Shown one piece after another: positions 7,041-16,448 of a stretch of 39,110 bases of DNA (within the stretch, counting starts at the first letter, position 1; the number at the start of each line of letters is the position of its first letter). A program made the position numbers and the translations under genes. Source of the DNA: JAVVSR01 sp036654095 (GTDB lineage: Bacteria > Bacillota > Clostridia > Christensenellales > CAG-917); assembly GCA_036654095.1 (NCBI GenBank), contig JAVVSR010000014.1, forward strand, positions 1 through 39,110. The letters run 5' to 3'. The notes under the pieces are model-generated. The model saw nothing but the letters and a program-made list of their open reading frames with translations. It did no database searches and had not been told where the DNA came from.

Positions 7041-10000
7041 ATGAACAAAAAAAGTTTAAGCAAGTTGCTTGTTATGCTTTTGATGCTTAGTTTGACGCTT
7101 ATATGTTTAGTCGGTTGTGGTGACAAACCAACACCTGACAGTGTAAAACTTGAAATCAAAACTTCAGCAACTAAAACGTCATTTTTCGTCGGCGATGAAT
7201 TTAGCAGTGATGGTTTAACGCTTGACATTGTTACAAACGATGTCCACGTTCTCGCAGGTTCCGAGCTATACACCATCGACAGCAGTAAATACGACAAAAC
7301 TAAAGTTGGCACATATACAATTACGATTACATTGAAATCTGACGCTACAAAATCCGTCAGCTATGATGTTTCGGTTATTGCGGCTACTTTGACTGAAATT
7401 AAAATTAAAACTCCTGCTTCTAAGTTGATTTTCACCGCTGGCGACGCATTTTCGAGCGAAGGCTTAGTTGTTGAAAAAACATTTATTAACGGCACTAAAG
7501 CTGACGCTACCGCTGATGAACTTAATATTAACAGCACTGCTTTTTCTAACACAGTTGGCGCATACGCAATCGTCATTACAATGAAATCTGACCCTACAAA
7601 ATCTGTCAGCTATGATGTTACGGTTATTGCAGCTATTTTGACTGAAATTAAAATTAAAACTCCTGCTTCTAAATTGATTTTCACCGCTGGCGACGCATTT
7701 TCGAGCGAAGGCTTAGTTGTTGAAAAGGTATTTAATAATAACACTAAAGTTGACGTTCCCGCTAATGAAATTACAATCAACAGCGACGCATTTTCTAACA
7801 CAGTTGTTGGCACATACTCAATCGTCATTACATTAAAATCTGACACAACGAAAACTGTCAGCTATAATGTTTCGGTTACTGCGGCTATATTGACTGAAAT
7901 TAAAATTAAAACCCCTGCTTCTAAGTTGATTTTTATAACTGAAAACATATTTTCAAGCGAAGGCTTAGTTGTTGAAAAGATTTACAGTGATGGCACGAAA
8001 GTTGACGCTCCATCTAATGAAATTACAATCAACAGCGACGCATTTTCTAACACAGTTATTGGCACATACACAATCGTCATTACATTAAAATCTGACCCAA
8101 CGAAAACTGTCAGCTATGATGTTTCGGTTATTGCGGCTACTTTGACTGGAATTAGAATTAAAACCCCTGCTTCTAAGTTGGCTTTCCCCAATGGCGACGC
8201 TTTTTCGAGCGAAGGCTTAGTTGTTGAAAAGGTATTTAATAATAACACGTTTGTTACACTTCTCGCTAATGAAATTACAATCAACAGCGCTGCATTTTCT
8301 AGCGCAGTTGCCGGTACATACACAATCGTTATTACATTAAATTCTGACACAACAAAAACTGTCAGCTATGATGTTTCGGTTTCCGCTCCATATGTAACTG
8401 GAATTACAATTAAAACACCTGCTTCTAAGTTGGCGTTTATCACTGGCGACCCCTTTTCTAGCGCTGGATTAGTTGTTGAAAAAACATACAACACAGGCGC
8501 GAAAGCTGACGCTACCGCTGATGAAATTGCAATCGACAGCACTGCATTTTCTAACACAGTTGGCACATACACAATCGTCATCACATTAAAATCTGACACA
8601 ACGAAAACTGTCAGCTATGATGTTTTGGTTAAAGAAAAAGCTTACGTAGGCACATATTTGACTAAAGCTGGCAATCGCAAATCTCAACTTGTCGAAATCA
8701 ATGCAAACAAAACGGCTGATGTTTCTATCGATTGGCCCAATCAAAATTCGCCTGATCAACAACATTATCCAGTGCGGTATCGTTACAATATAATAGTCTC
8801 CGAAAACGATGATGGTAGCGCAGTTATAGAATTTGTTTTTGATTCACTCGCTAATCAAAATTTACCAACTTTCGGCGATATTAAATATTTTATTGCTAGC
8901 TATATAAACGGCGATTTAGAAATAAATAATTATGAGGTTACGCCCTATCTTGCTAGCAAAGTTGATGACAAGTTACATGAAGTAAAATTCTATATGTCTG
9001 ACAAATTGGTCGCTGTTGAATATGTTGACAATAATTCAACCATTTCGCAAGACTGTTTGGATGATTATCTTCGTCCTTATACACATTACGCAACAGACGC
9101 CACTGGAACAACTGCTTTTGATGTTGCCACACCTATAACAGCAGACACTTCTATTTATGTCGCTCCTATTCCTATCGAGGGCGAACAACCTTATGTTGGC
9201 AAATATCTTATAAAAATGGCACCTGCATCCACAAATGGTTTTCTTTTAGAAATTACCAAATCACAAGTAACATTTAGTGGTGAGGTAATGCTATATACCG
9301 TAGCTGTCGATAACACCACAGGCATCTACACGCTAACCTGTATTGAAGGCCCAGTAATTACTTACAATTCAAAAACAATGGAAGCGGTTTTTGAAGGTCA
9401 ACTTTTAACAACGTTTGATAAAACCAATTATGTAGAAATGACGTTAAATTATGATTCTAGGGTCTTTAGTCTTCTAACCCAAAAAGGTGTTATATTTGAT
9501 GTTTCAACTATTGTCGATATGCTGGGTACAGTCTTCTTTTTCAATGAGGATGGCACTCCATTTGACGACAAAAACACCATTATTTCGCAACCGATGACAT
9601 TAAATGTAACCGATGACGACCCTGCTCATCCCGATTTATCATTTTTCGATAATACGTTTATGGCTTTAGGTCACTCATCATTACGATTGGGAAGTTGGAA
9701 TCCTCCTGCATATGATTCAATAGACTTTTATTTTCGTTATAATAACACATCTATTACTAACGGCATAGCTACTTGGGTAAAATCAGCGACTGGCTATACC
9801 TTTACATTTACCGACCAACAAAAACCTACTCCTATTGCGCCATTTACCGGCGAGTACAATGCCGAAACAAAAGATTTTACTATTTCTTATGATAATAAAG
9901 TGATTACTTTTTATTCAGAAAAGTATACTGATAGCCCAATTAATCAAGCTCGATTAAACGGCAAAATCGGCAACGATTTTATAACATTCAGTTTTTCTCC

Positions 10001-11567
10001 CTTTGGAATTGTAGAAATGAATATACGTCCCCAACACGGCCAGCAGACCACGGCAGAAGGGTTATTTACAATTACATCCGCAGGCAAAGGTATATTTAGT
10101 GTTACAATGGACTTTGGCGCAACTGGCGGCACAAAAACCGCAACTTACGACGCAATAACAAAGACCATTACTGTTGCAAACGCTGACGGAACGTCAACTG
10201 TTGCAGTAGGCGAAATTTACAGTGGTCATCCAATTATTAAAAATCACTTTACTTCTCGTGCCTTAGATGAATTATTCTTTAACTCATATGGCGAGTTTAA
10301 TTTAATTATACATTCTTCTGGCGAACATATAAACGGCAACTTTACTATTGACCGAGCATGTAAAATTTCATTGCGAGTTGACGAAAACACCGTTTATGAC
10401 GCTACTTTTGACCCGAGCGCTAACATTGTTTCATTAAGTTACAAAGGAGCAACCATCACATTTGAAGTTGCACCTTACGAAAATAAGCGTTTTGTCGGCA
10501 AATTCTACTCCAACGACGGAAAGACTATTGAATGTACTTCTTTTGGCGAATTTACATTTGTCGATGGTTCAACTACAACCAAGGGTACTTTTACTTCTAA
10601 ACGAATTGACACTGAAGAATTCCTTACTTTCACGGCTAATGGCGCGACACTTTTTGAAGGCATTTGTTCAGATAGAAGCCAATCCCCAACAATTAGAATT
10701 ACAATTAATGGCTCCGACGTTGTATTTGGCAATACACCTCCCCCACCTCCCGCTAAAGACCCTGCTTATTGGGGCGACTATACAAATACTTACAACAAGG
10801 TAACATTGAGTTTATTGAATGACGGTCGTTTTGTTTTCAATGGCGTACGTGACCCAAATTATGCCTTTACCGAAAGCGGTAAAACACAAAATGGTTTCGC
10901 GATTACATTGCATTTTTCTAGCAGTGAACATATCCCCGCTGAATTTATAACCGAAACAAAAGTACTTACCTTTACTCGTAGTGATGGTATTATCTACGCT
11001 TTTAAACAACAGGGAGGAAGTACTGTTACAACTGAAAGTTATCAAGGCATTTATAGTGATACAACAACCGGCAATTCGTTAAACTTAGCCTATGATTATA
11101 CTTTTGAGCTTAACATCGGCGGGGCGAAATCCTATGGCAATTATAAGGTTACTCCCGCTCAATACGATAACAAGGTTACTTTGCAATTTGTTAATCGCGC
11201 GCCTGCCGACATTATAGCTACTGTTGATATGAATTTTAAAACAATTAACCTCAGTTATAATAACGTTGGCTACAAATTTAATAAAGTAGGTGGAGTGAAC
11301 CCTCCTCAGCCTCCTCAGGAACCTTATTACGGCGAATATACAGATGCAAATAAAAACTTCTTAATGTTATCATCCGACAACAGCGTTGTATTTGAGCAAC
11401 AAGATGGCACTATCGTCAAAGGGAGCTATACTGCAACCGAAACAGCCACGGGTTATGACATTGTTATGACGCTATCGGATAAAAAAGTTATTGCTACATT
11501 TGTTTTATCTACTAACACAATTACATTTAACTATAACGCTACTGACTATACATTGATACAATCTTAA
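7041..11567 (+). CDS. Large lipoprotein with tandem Ig-like (Big_3) domains and C-terminal beta modules
   Basis: Protein of 1508 residues. A lipoprotein signal peptide ends in LVGC (Cys26), so the protein is anchored to the outer face of the membrane. Residues about 34-113 are a first Ig-like domain, followed by five near-identical ones (about 115-533), each starting IKIKTPASKL or similar and ending KTVSYDVSV. This matches the group-3 bacterial Ig-like family. From 534 on come modules opening with Y/F-x-G-x-Y/F (near 534, 717, 934, 1150, 1243, 1334, 1429); the last four are about 90 residues each, with a D-G-x-F-x-F hairpin and two proline-rich linkers (PPPPPAK, PPQPPQEP). The function of these modules is unknown; the Ig stalk suggests surface display. 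The start follows TTGGAGG. Monocistronic, with its own terminator. Confidence 0.85.
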   Translation: MNKKSLSKLLVMLLMLSLTLICLVGCGDKPTPDSVKLEIKTSATKTSFFVGDEFSSDGLTLDIVTNDVHVLAGSELYTIDSSKYDKTKVGTYTITITLKSDATKSVSYDVSVIAATLTEIKIKTPASKLIFTAGDAFSSEGLVVEKTFINGTKADATADELNINSTAFSNTVGAYAIVITMKSDPTKSVSYDVTVIAAILTEIKIKTPASKLIFTAGDAFSSEGLVVEKVFNNNTKVDVPANEITINSDAFSNTVVGTYSIVITLKSDTTKTVSYNVSVTAAILTEIKIKTPASKLIFITENIFSSEGLVVEKIYSDGTKVDAPSNEITINSDAFSNTVIGTYTIVITLKSDPTKTVSYDVSVIAATLTGIRIKTPASKLAFPNGDAFSSEGLVVEKVFNNNTFVTLLANEITINSAAFSSAVAGTYTIVITLNSDTTKTVSYDVSVSAPYVTGITIKTPASKLAFITGDPFSSAGLVVEKTYNTGAKADATADEIAIDSTAFSNTVGTYTIVITLKSDTTKTVSYDVLVKEKAYVGTYLTKAGNRKSQLVEINANKTADVSIDWPNQNSPDQQHYPVRYRYNIIVSENDDGSAVIEFVFDSLANQNLPTFGDIKYFIASYINGDLEINNYEVTPYLASKVDDKLHEVKFYMSDKLVAVEYVDNNSTISQDCLDDYLRPYTHYATDATGTTAFDVATPITADTSIYVAPIPIEGEQPYVGKYLIKMAPASTNGFLLEITKSQVTFSGEVMLYTVAVDNTTGIYTLTCIEGPVITYNSKTMEAVFEGQLLTTFDKTNYVEMTLNYDSRVFSLLTQKGVIFDVSTIVDMLGTVFFFNEDGTPFDDKNTIISQPMTLNVTDDDPAHPDLSFFDNTFMALGHSSLRLGSWNPPAYDSIDFYFRYNNTSITNGIATWVKSATGYTFTFTDQQKPTPIAPFTGEYNAETKDFTISYDNKVITFYSEKYTDSPINQARLNGKIGNDFITFSFSPFGIVEMNIRPQHGQQTTAEGLFTITSAGKGIFSVTMDFGATGGTKTATYDAITKTITVANADGTSTVAVGEIYSGHPIIKNHFTSRALDELFFNSYGEFNLIIHSSGEHINGNFTIDRACKISLRVDENTVYDATFDPSANIVSLSYKGATITFEVAPYENKRFVGKFYSNDGKTIECTSFGEFTFVDGSTTTKGTFTSKRIDTEEFLTFTANGATLFEGICSDRSQSPTIRITINGSDVVFGNTPPPPPAKDPAYWGDYTNTYNKVTLSLLNDGRFVFNGVRDPNYAFTESGKTQNGFAITLHFSSSEHIPAEFITETKVLTFTRSDGIIYAFKQQGGSTVTTESYQGIYSDTTTGNSLNLAYDYTFELNIGGAKSYGNYKVTPAQYDNKVTLQFVNRAPADIIATVDMNFKTINLSYNNVGYKFNKVGGVNPPQPPQEPYYGEYTDANKNFLMLSSDNSVVFEQQDGTIVKGSYTATETATGYDIVMTLSDKKVIATFVLSTNTITFNYNATDYTLIQS
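7392..8637 (+). repeat. Five tandem about 250-bp repeats inside the lipoprotein gene
   Basis: The same DNA block begins at 7392, 7641, 7893, 8145 and 8397, a period of 249-252 bp in whole codons. Long stretches are almost identical between copies, for example the block coding GLVVEK and the block coding SYDVSV. This points to recent duplication or ongoing recombination, so copy number may vary between strains and may be mis-assembled. Confidence 0.9.
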
Positions 11568-11587
11568 TTCAAATTACTGATTAATTT

Positions 11588-11621
11588 AAAAACCTTAAAG
11601 CATTTGCTTTAAGGTTTTTTT
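11588..11621 (+). terminator. Bidirectional terminator between lipoprotein and yitT genes
   Basis: Perfect 12-bp stem AAACCTTAAAGC (11590-11601) and GCTTTAAGGTTT (11606-11617) with loop ATTT and a T run on the plus strand. The A run before it gives five T on the minus strand, so it may also stop leftward transcripts from the yitT pair. Confidence 0.9.
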
Positions 11622-11653
11622 ATTTGCCTAATATCTTGTAATCTAATAAATTT

Positions 11654-11684
11654 TTCCTGCTTCCTGCTTCCTGCTCCCTGCTTC
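11654..11684. repeat. Heptanucleotide tandem repeat TTCCTGC, four copies
   Basis: Units at 11654, 11661, 11668 and 11675 (the last TCCCTGC), then a partial copy. It lies in the short region between two convergent genes, downstream of both. Compare the 7-bp array at 23595. Confidence 0.85.
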
Positions 11685-11768
11685 GATAATTTCATTATTT
11701 CATAATGTTTTCCAAAACTAAAGCAACAATTTTCCCTATTTACGTTAAGTTTTAAAACTCAAAATCAA

Positions 11769-12653
11769 TTAAAAATTGATGTTTCTAAAGCCTTTACCTA
11801 TAACCTCTTTTATTTGTATTGAATAAGTAAAACTATTTGGCGAAACTTTTTTAATAAGCTCTCTCGCCTCGGCGGCCTGACGCTTTCTCACAACGCAAAC
11901 TACAACTTCCTTTTCCTCTTTAGAATACGTTCCAACCGCCTTAAACATAGTTGAACCACGGTCAAGTTGGGTTTCAATCGCCTCAACAATCAAGTCACAG
12001 TCATCTGAAATAATTTCAAACATTATCGCGTTACTAAAACCATTAAGCATAAATTCAAGCGCAATTTGATAGGCTACAAGCGTTGTAATGGAGTAAAATA
12101 TTAATGTTTTTTCGCCAATTATTAGCGAATATGTGACAACAATAATAACATCTATTATAAGCAATATTCTAGAAACATAAGTGATTTTATATTTTTTTTG
12201 AACAAGTATACCAAGTATATCCGACCCACCCGTCGAGCCATCAATCGAAAAGGTAAGCGCGGCCGAAATTGCCACTAGCGCGCCACCTGCAATCGCTATG
12301 ACCGTAATGTTTGCAAAGTCGGGCATACCTAACTTAGAGGCAAAATTAAGCCCGTGTATAAGCTCCATAAATCCGCCTATAAGTACAATTTCAAACGAGG
12401 TGCGCAACACAAATTTTTTATCCAAAAAAATGTACGCAATAATTAAAGCGGGTATATTAATTAAAATTAGCCACAAGCCTGTCGATACATATTTAAGGTT
12501 TAATAGGTTAAATATTTGCGCTAAACCACAAAATCCGCCAATATTCAAATTGTTGGGTATCAAAAACAACTCCATTCCAACTGAAAAACTTATACTTGCG
12601 CAAAGTAAAATAAGGGCATTTTTAAGCATAATTATTTTATTACTTTTTTTCAT
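11769..12653 (-). CDS. YitT family membrane protein (second copy)
   Basis: Protein of 294 residues. It has five to six hydrophobic segments in the first 200 residues, including the family motif IDGSTGGSDILG, and a soluble C-terminal DUF2179 domain (about 215-290, with EVVVCVVRKRQAAEARELIK). The transported substrate, if any, is unknown for the family. Its ATG (GGGGAG upstream) lies within the last codons of the preceding yitT gene, giving a 14-bp overlap, so the two are translationally coupled. The two proteins differ in sequence, suggesting an old duplication and possibly a heteromeric pair. Confidence 0.88.
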   Translation of the reverse strand: MKKSNKIIMLKNALILLCASISFSVGMELFLIPNNLNIGGFCGLAQIFNLLNLKYVSTGLWLILINIPALIIAYIFLDKKFVLRTSFEIVLIGGFMELIHGLNFASKLGMPDFANITVIAIAGGALVAISAALTFSIDGSTGGSDILGILVQKKYKITYVSRILLIIDVIIVVTYSLIIGEKTLIFYSITTLVAYQIALEFMLNGFSNAIMFEIISDDCDLIVEAIETQLDRGSTMFKAVGTYSKEEKEVVVCVVRKRQAAEARELIKKVSPNSFTYSIQIKEVIGKGFRNINF

Positions 12654-13500
12654 TATAGTTCTCCCCGTCGGTTACTCTTTCGGCAGTCGCGACATATGCA
12701 AATGCTGCGCTGTCATTCTCTTTTAATATTTCCTTAAATATAGCGGTTTTGCCTGTTGGTAATAAAAATTTAACAAGTGTCTTTTCCCTATTTAAATAGT
12801 TTCCTCTTGCGCGGATATAGTAGCCTTCACACTTGAAACATTCGGATATTTTATCAATAAGACTTTCGGGCTTGTCGGTTATTACATAGCATAGCCGCGC
12901 CGATTTGTCCTTGCTTAAATAAAACGACAATGTTCGTTCAAACATAAATGAACAGGTTACCGCGTACACTACCGACCAGATGTCAAATAAAAACAAACCT
13001 GCAGTTATTACAACAACATCGATAGCAAACATAAGCTTTGACATTTGTACCGTCGGCCTTATTTTATACGCTATTTGCGCAATAATTTCAGTTCCACCCG
13101 TTGACCCGTTATTTTCAAACATTATACCTACCGCAACACCGTACAAAATGCCCGAATATATGCTTGCCAAAAGTCTATCACTTGTAAACTTAAGCATTCC
13201 ATATTTCTCCATACGCGACATCATCCAAGACATTAAAAATGTACAGGCTAGCGTTTTTATTGTAAATTCTTTTTTTAAACACAACAAACCGAAAATAAGC
13301 AACGGTACGTTCATTATAAGCAAAGATATATAGCTTTTAACAATCCCTGCCGCCTCCAGTAACGTAGCTATACCATTTACCCCACCCGAAACAAAATTAT
13401 TGGGGTTGACAAAACTATACAGCGACCAAGCCGCTAAAAACGAACCTATCAATACGGAAACGCAATCTTTGGTTATTTTTTTTAATAGTTTTGTTTTCAT
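12640..13500 (-). CDS. YitT family membrane protein (first copy)
   Basis: Protein of 286 residues. N-terminal membrane domain with the YitT signatures NNFVSGGVNGIATLLE and ENNGSTGGTEIIAQI, then a C-terminal DUF2179 domain (about 205-280). It is first in a two-gene operon with the overlapping copy downstream. The ribosome site is weak (AAAGTGAT). Function is unknown beyond an inner-membrane location. Confidence 0.88.
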   Translation of the reverse strand: MKTKLLKKITKDCVSVLIGSFLAAWSLYSFVNPNNFVSGGVNGIATLLEAAGIVKSYISLLIMNVPLLIFGLLCLKKEFTIKTLACTFLMSWMMSRMEKYGMLKFTSDRLLASIYSGILYGVAVGIMFENNGSTGGTEIIAQIAYKIRPTVQMSKLMFAIDVVVITAGLFLFDIWSVVYAVTCSFMFERTLSFYLSKDKSARLCYVITDKPESLIDKISECFKCEGYYIRARGNYLNREKTLVKFLLPTGKTAIFKEILKENDSAAFAYVATAERVTDGENYNEKK

Positions 13501-13560
13501 ATTATCACTTTATACTTTAAACCCTTAAATAAGTAACATTTAGTTTATGTCTATTATATT

Positions 13561-13590
13561 ATTATATCATAGCAGCCGCGGAAATTCCAA
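13561..13590 (-). promoter_or_regulatory. Promoter of the yitT pair
   Basis: Minus strand: -35 TTGGAA (13590-13585), 18-bp spacer, -10 TATAAT (13566-13561). This predicts a leader of about 55 nt. Confidence 0.5.
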
Positions 13591-13777
13591 TAAAACGGCA
13601 ACAAAAAAATTTATACTAAATTTGTTTGTTGTTAGTTTAATTATTTTTACCATTTTTTGCTTGCGCAAATTTGAAACTAAAATTTAATTTTAACGCTGTA
13701 TTTTGATGTATCAATCGGATTTTAATAAAATTATGACAAAAACTTTGTTAATTTTGTAACAAATACTATTAAATGTG

Positions 13778-13806
13778 TTGTGCTTTTGCTTAAAATTTGC
13801 TAAAAT
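13778..13806 (+). promoter_or_regulatory. Promoter of the DUF2804 gene
   Basis: -35 TTGTGC (13778-13783), 17-bp spacer, -10 TAAAAT (13801-13806). The start is predicted near 13813, about 20 nt before the ATG, with CGGAGG between. The 331-bp divergent region 13501-13831 holds only this and the yitT promoter. Confidence 0.6.
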
Positions 13807-13831
13807 ATATATATGACACGCGGAGGTAATT

Positions 13832-14893
13832 ATGAAATTAAATTATCCAGACTATATCTCTACAAAACGTATACCTGTTCCTTCCCCTACTAATCTGGTT
13901 GAAAATGGTCAAGCGCATTTCGGAACATTTGAAACTCCAATTCCAAATATGAATTTGCTTGATTGCGTAAAGCCCTGCGGAAAACTTATGCCCCACTTTT
14001 TAAATAAAACTCGCCTTACTGTTTGGGAGGCTTTTGAGATAAATATGGACGAATGCACCGTGGTTTCGGCAGTGTACAACATGGGCGCATTAGGTTTTAA
14101 TATTTGCGCGCTTTATGACAAGGCTGAAAAAAAAGTTTACAGTTGGCAAAATTTTGCGCAAGGTAAAAGATGTATTGTCGCGCCCAATCTTATCGACAGT
14201 TTTTCGATGCTTAAAACAAAAAAATCGATATTGAAAATCAATAACAAGTTTCAAATTGGATTGTGTAGCGCAGAATGTAAAATGACAAACAAAAAAAGTG
14301 GTTCAGTTGAATATTTAATTTCCGCCGAACGCATTTCTCCGCCGTCAATAGTTAGTATTCCATTTGATAAAAACAAGCCACTTTATTCGGAGAAAGATTT
14401 TTTAAAGGCTGATGGTTTTGTTGCAATCAACGGTAAAAAGTATTACACAAATGAACGCTCCACAGTGATTGTTGACGACCATAAAGGTTACTATCCATTT
14501 AAAGCGCACTACGACTGGCTTACAACAATGGGCAAAACTTTGCTTTCGGGACAAGAAAAGTACTTGGCGGTAAATTTTACACACAATCAATCTATCGACG
14601 AAGAAGCCTTTAATGAAAATGTTTTGTGGCTTGAAGGCGAGTCTATCGCTTTGCCCCCGGTAAAATTTGAAAAAGTTTCTAAAACAAACTGGCGAATATA
14701 CGACGAGCGCGGTACTATTGAAGTCTTTTTTGATATGGCCGACGAGTTTAATATGATGGTGCATTTAGGGCTTATTGACATCACTTATCGCCTGCCATTC
14801 GGCAATGTACGAGGCTTTATATCGGCAAATGGAACACGGTATGCTTTAGACGGAATGTCGGGCATAGCAGAAGATAGAAGTCAGCGAATATAA
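13832..14893 (+). CDS. DUF2804 family protein
   Basis: Protein of 353 residues, normal for DUF2804. Hallmarks are the WEAFEI segment near residue 65, the DDHKGYYPFKAHYDWLT motif (about 217-233) and a beta-rich layout throughout. No signal peptide or membrane segment. The family is widespread and uncharacterised; its fold is thought to be lipocalin-like (AttH-related), which would suit binding a hydrophobic ligand, but that is inference. Strong ribosome site (CGGAGGTAATT), own promoter and own terminator, so it is monocistronic. Confidence 0.85.
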   Translation: MKLNYPDYISTKRIPVPSPTNLVENGQAHFGTFETPIPNMNLLDCVKPCGKLMPHFLNKTRLTVWEAFEINMDECTVVSAVYNMGALGFNICALYDKAEKKVYSWQNFAQGKRCIVAPNLIDSFSMLKTKKSILKINNKFQIGLCSAECKMTNKKSGSVEYLISAERISPPSIVSIPFDKNKPLYSEKDFLKADGFVAINGKKYYTNERSTVIVDDHKGYYPFKAHYDWLTTMGKTLLSGQEKYLAVNFTHNQSIDEEAFNENVLWLEGESIALPPVKFEKVSKTNWRIYDERGTIEVFFDMADEFNMMVHLGLIDITYRLPFGNVRGFISANGTRYALDGMSGIAEDRSQRI

Positions 14894-14918
14894 TATATCA
14901 TTAAATATAACACAATAT

Positions 14919-14956
14919 AAAAATACCGTTTAGAAAATTTCTAAGCGGTATTTTTT
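14919..14956 (+). terminator. Terminator of the DUF2804 gene, possibly bidirectional
   Basis: A stem of about 12 bp (ACCGTTTAGAAA with TTTCTAAGCGGT, one G-T pair) is flanked by A run and T run. It lies 25 nt after the stop codon and faces the convergent MATE gene. Confidence 0.85.
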
Positions 14957-15031
14957 ATTTACAAACATCTTAATTTTAAAATATTAGCAGTATAAAACGT
15001 TTTAAATATAAAACTTTAAAAACAACTTTAA

Positions 15032-16399
15032 TTAATCCGCCAAGTCCTGAACCGCATTGTTTTTGTTAAAGTGCTTCAATGTATTGACAAGCAAGCAGAT
15101 TGAAATAACAGCCGTTAAGATTTCAGCAGTAGGAACTGCCAACCACACTCCATTTAAACCAATAACCGCACTTAATATATAAAGCGCTGGCACAACAATA
15201 ATTAAACTTCGTAACAACGAAATTACAAATGCCTGTTTTGCCTTTCCGCTTGCTGTGTAGAAATTTGATGTCACAATATTAATGCCAATAAAAATCAACC
15301 CGATTGAATAAATGCGAATTGCGTTAGGCGCAATTTGCGACAGGCTTTCAGAGTTCTCGCTATTAAAAAAGCCAATAATCATACTTGGGCTAATTTGAGT
15401 AATAAGCGTTGCAATGCCCCCAATCATAAGCGTACTAATTATTGTCAACTTTATAGTTTTTTTAACTCGCGCAAAATCGCCAACAGCGGTATTTTCTGAA
15501 AACAAAGGTTGCACCCCCTGTCCGATTCCTTGGAATATACTAACCGTTAAATAACAAAATGCCATAAGTATTCCATACGTTGCAACAGCGATATTTCCAC
15601 CAATGTCACGTAAAACTTTGTTTGTAATAAACACAACAATACCACCGCATATTTCAAGTATAAAAGTTGGAAAACCTAGTTTACACATTGAAATCAACTC
15701 CCTAAAGTCGATTTTTATGCGTGTCAGCTTAATATTATTATTTTTAGAGAACATATGAATTGCGCTTACCAAACAGCCCGCAGTCGATGCTAAACAAGTT
15801 GCAAGCGATGCGCCAAACATACCCATTTTAAGCGGAAACATAAACACATAGTCAAGTATAATATTAAGCGCAGTACAAGCAACCATAGCAGCCATTGCAA
15901 GCGTTGGCGCATTGTCGTTTCGTACCATACTGTAAAGCATACTTGAAAACATAAACGATGGCGCAAACAGCATAATTGGCTTTAAATAATCGGTTACATA
16001 CGTGACGGTGCTGTCGTCAGCGCCCAATAAATATGCGACTTCTTTTGAAAAAAATATGCCAACTATCATAATTATTATACTTAGTATTCCAAGCGCTATT
16101 GAAGCTATTGTAAAGTATGTTCTACTTTTTTTGATGTCACCTTGCGCCTTATAAAAAGCAAAAAATGTACCTGCGCCAATTTCAAATAAGCGCGCGCAAC
16201 CGAACACCATGTTGAACATTGGCATTACAATATTGCCCGCTGTTATCCCTATCGTGCCAACTGACCTTGATATAAAAAATGTGTCAACGACAATATAAAG
16301 CGACATACCCATCATGGCAAGAACGCTTGATAGTACATACTTAAAAAATATTTGATTTAAATTTCCTGTTGTAAGTTCCTTATTAATTGTGTGTTCCAT
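15032..16399 (-). CDS. MATE family efflux transporter
   Basis: Protein of 455 residues with about 12 membrane segments and two similar halves, as in MATE Na+/H+-driven multidrug exporters. The N-terminus MEHTINKELTTGNLNQIF fits the family start. Internal motifs include QGVQPLFSENTAVGDFARVKK in the second half. I set the start at ATG 16399; the open frame reaches a TTG at 16432, but that would translate through a terminator hairpin. No Shine-Dalgarno precedes the ATG: the seven bases before it are the T tract of the hairpin at 16400-16430. How it is transcribed and translated is unclear. Confidence 0.88.
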   Translation of the reverse strand: MEHTINKELTTGNLNQIFFKYVLSSVLAMMGMSLYIVVDTFFISRSVGTIGITAGNIVMPMFNMVFGCARLFEIGAGTFFAFYKAQGDIKKSRTYFTIASIALGILSIIIMIVGIFFSKEVAYLLGADDSTVTYVTDYLKPIMLFAPSFMFSSMLYSMVRNDNAPTLAMAAMVACTALNIILDYVFMFPLKMGMFGASLATCLASTAGCLVSAIHMFSKNNNIKLTRIKIDFRELISMCKLGFPTFILEICGGIVVFITNKVLRDIGGNIAVATYGILMAFCYLTVSIFQGIGQGVQPLFSENTAVGDFARVKKTIKLTIISTLMIGGIATLITQISPSMIIGFFNSENSESLSQIAPNAIRIYSIGLIFIGINIVTSNFYTASGKAKQAFVISLLRSLIIVVPALYILSAVIGLNGVWLAVPTAEILTAVISICLLVNTLKHFNKNNAVQDLAD

Positions 16400-16430
16400 A
16401 AAAAAATAGCGGTGGTCGGGTGGCCACCGC
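16400..16430 (-). terminator. Terminator hairpin abutting the MATE start codon
   Basis: Minus strand: GCGGTGG (16430-16424), 8-nt loop, CCACCGC (16415-16409), then TATTTTTTT running straight into the ATG. It lies 19 nt after the GH36 stop codon, so it most simply ends the purA-GH36 transcript. It could also act as an attenuator for the MATE gene. Confidence 0.8.
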
Positions 16431-16448
16431 AAATGTCCTTATATAAAT

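Noticed and set aside
7361..8599. Series of minus-strand open frames of about 75 residues
   Set aside because: They repeat with the 250-bp Ig-domain unit and are antisense shadows of the lipoprotein gene.
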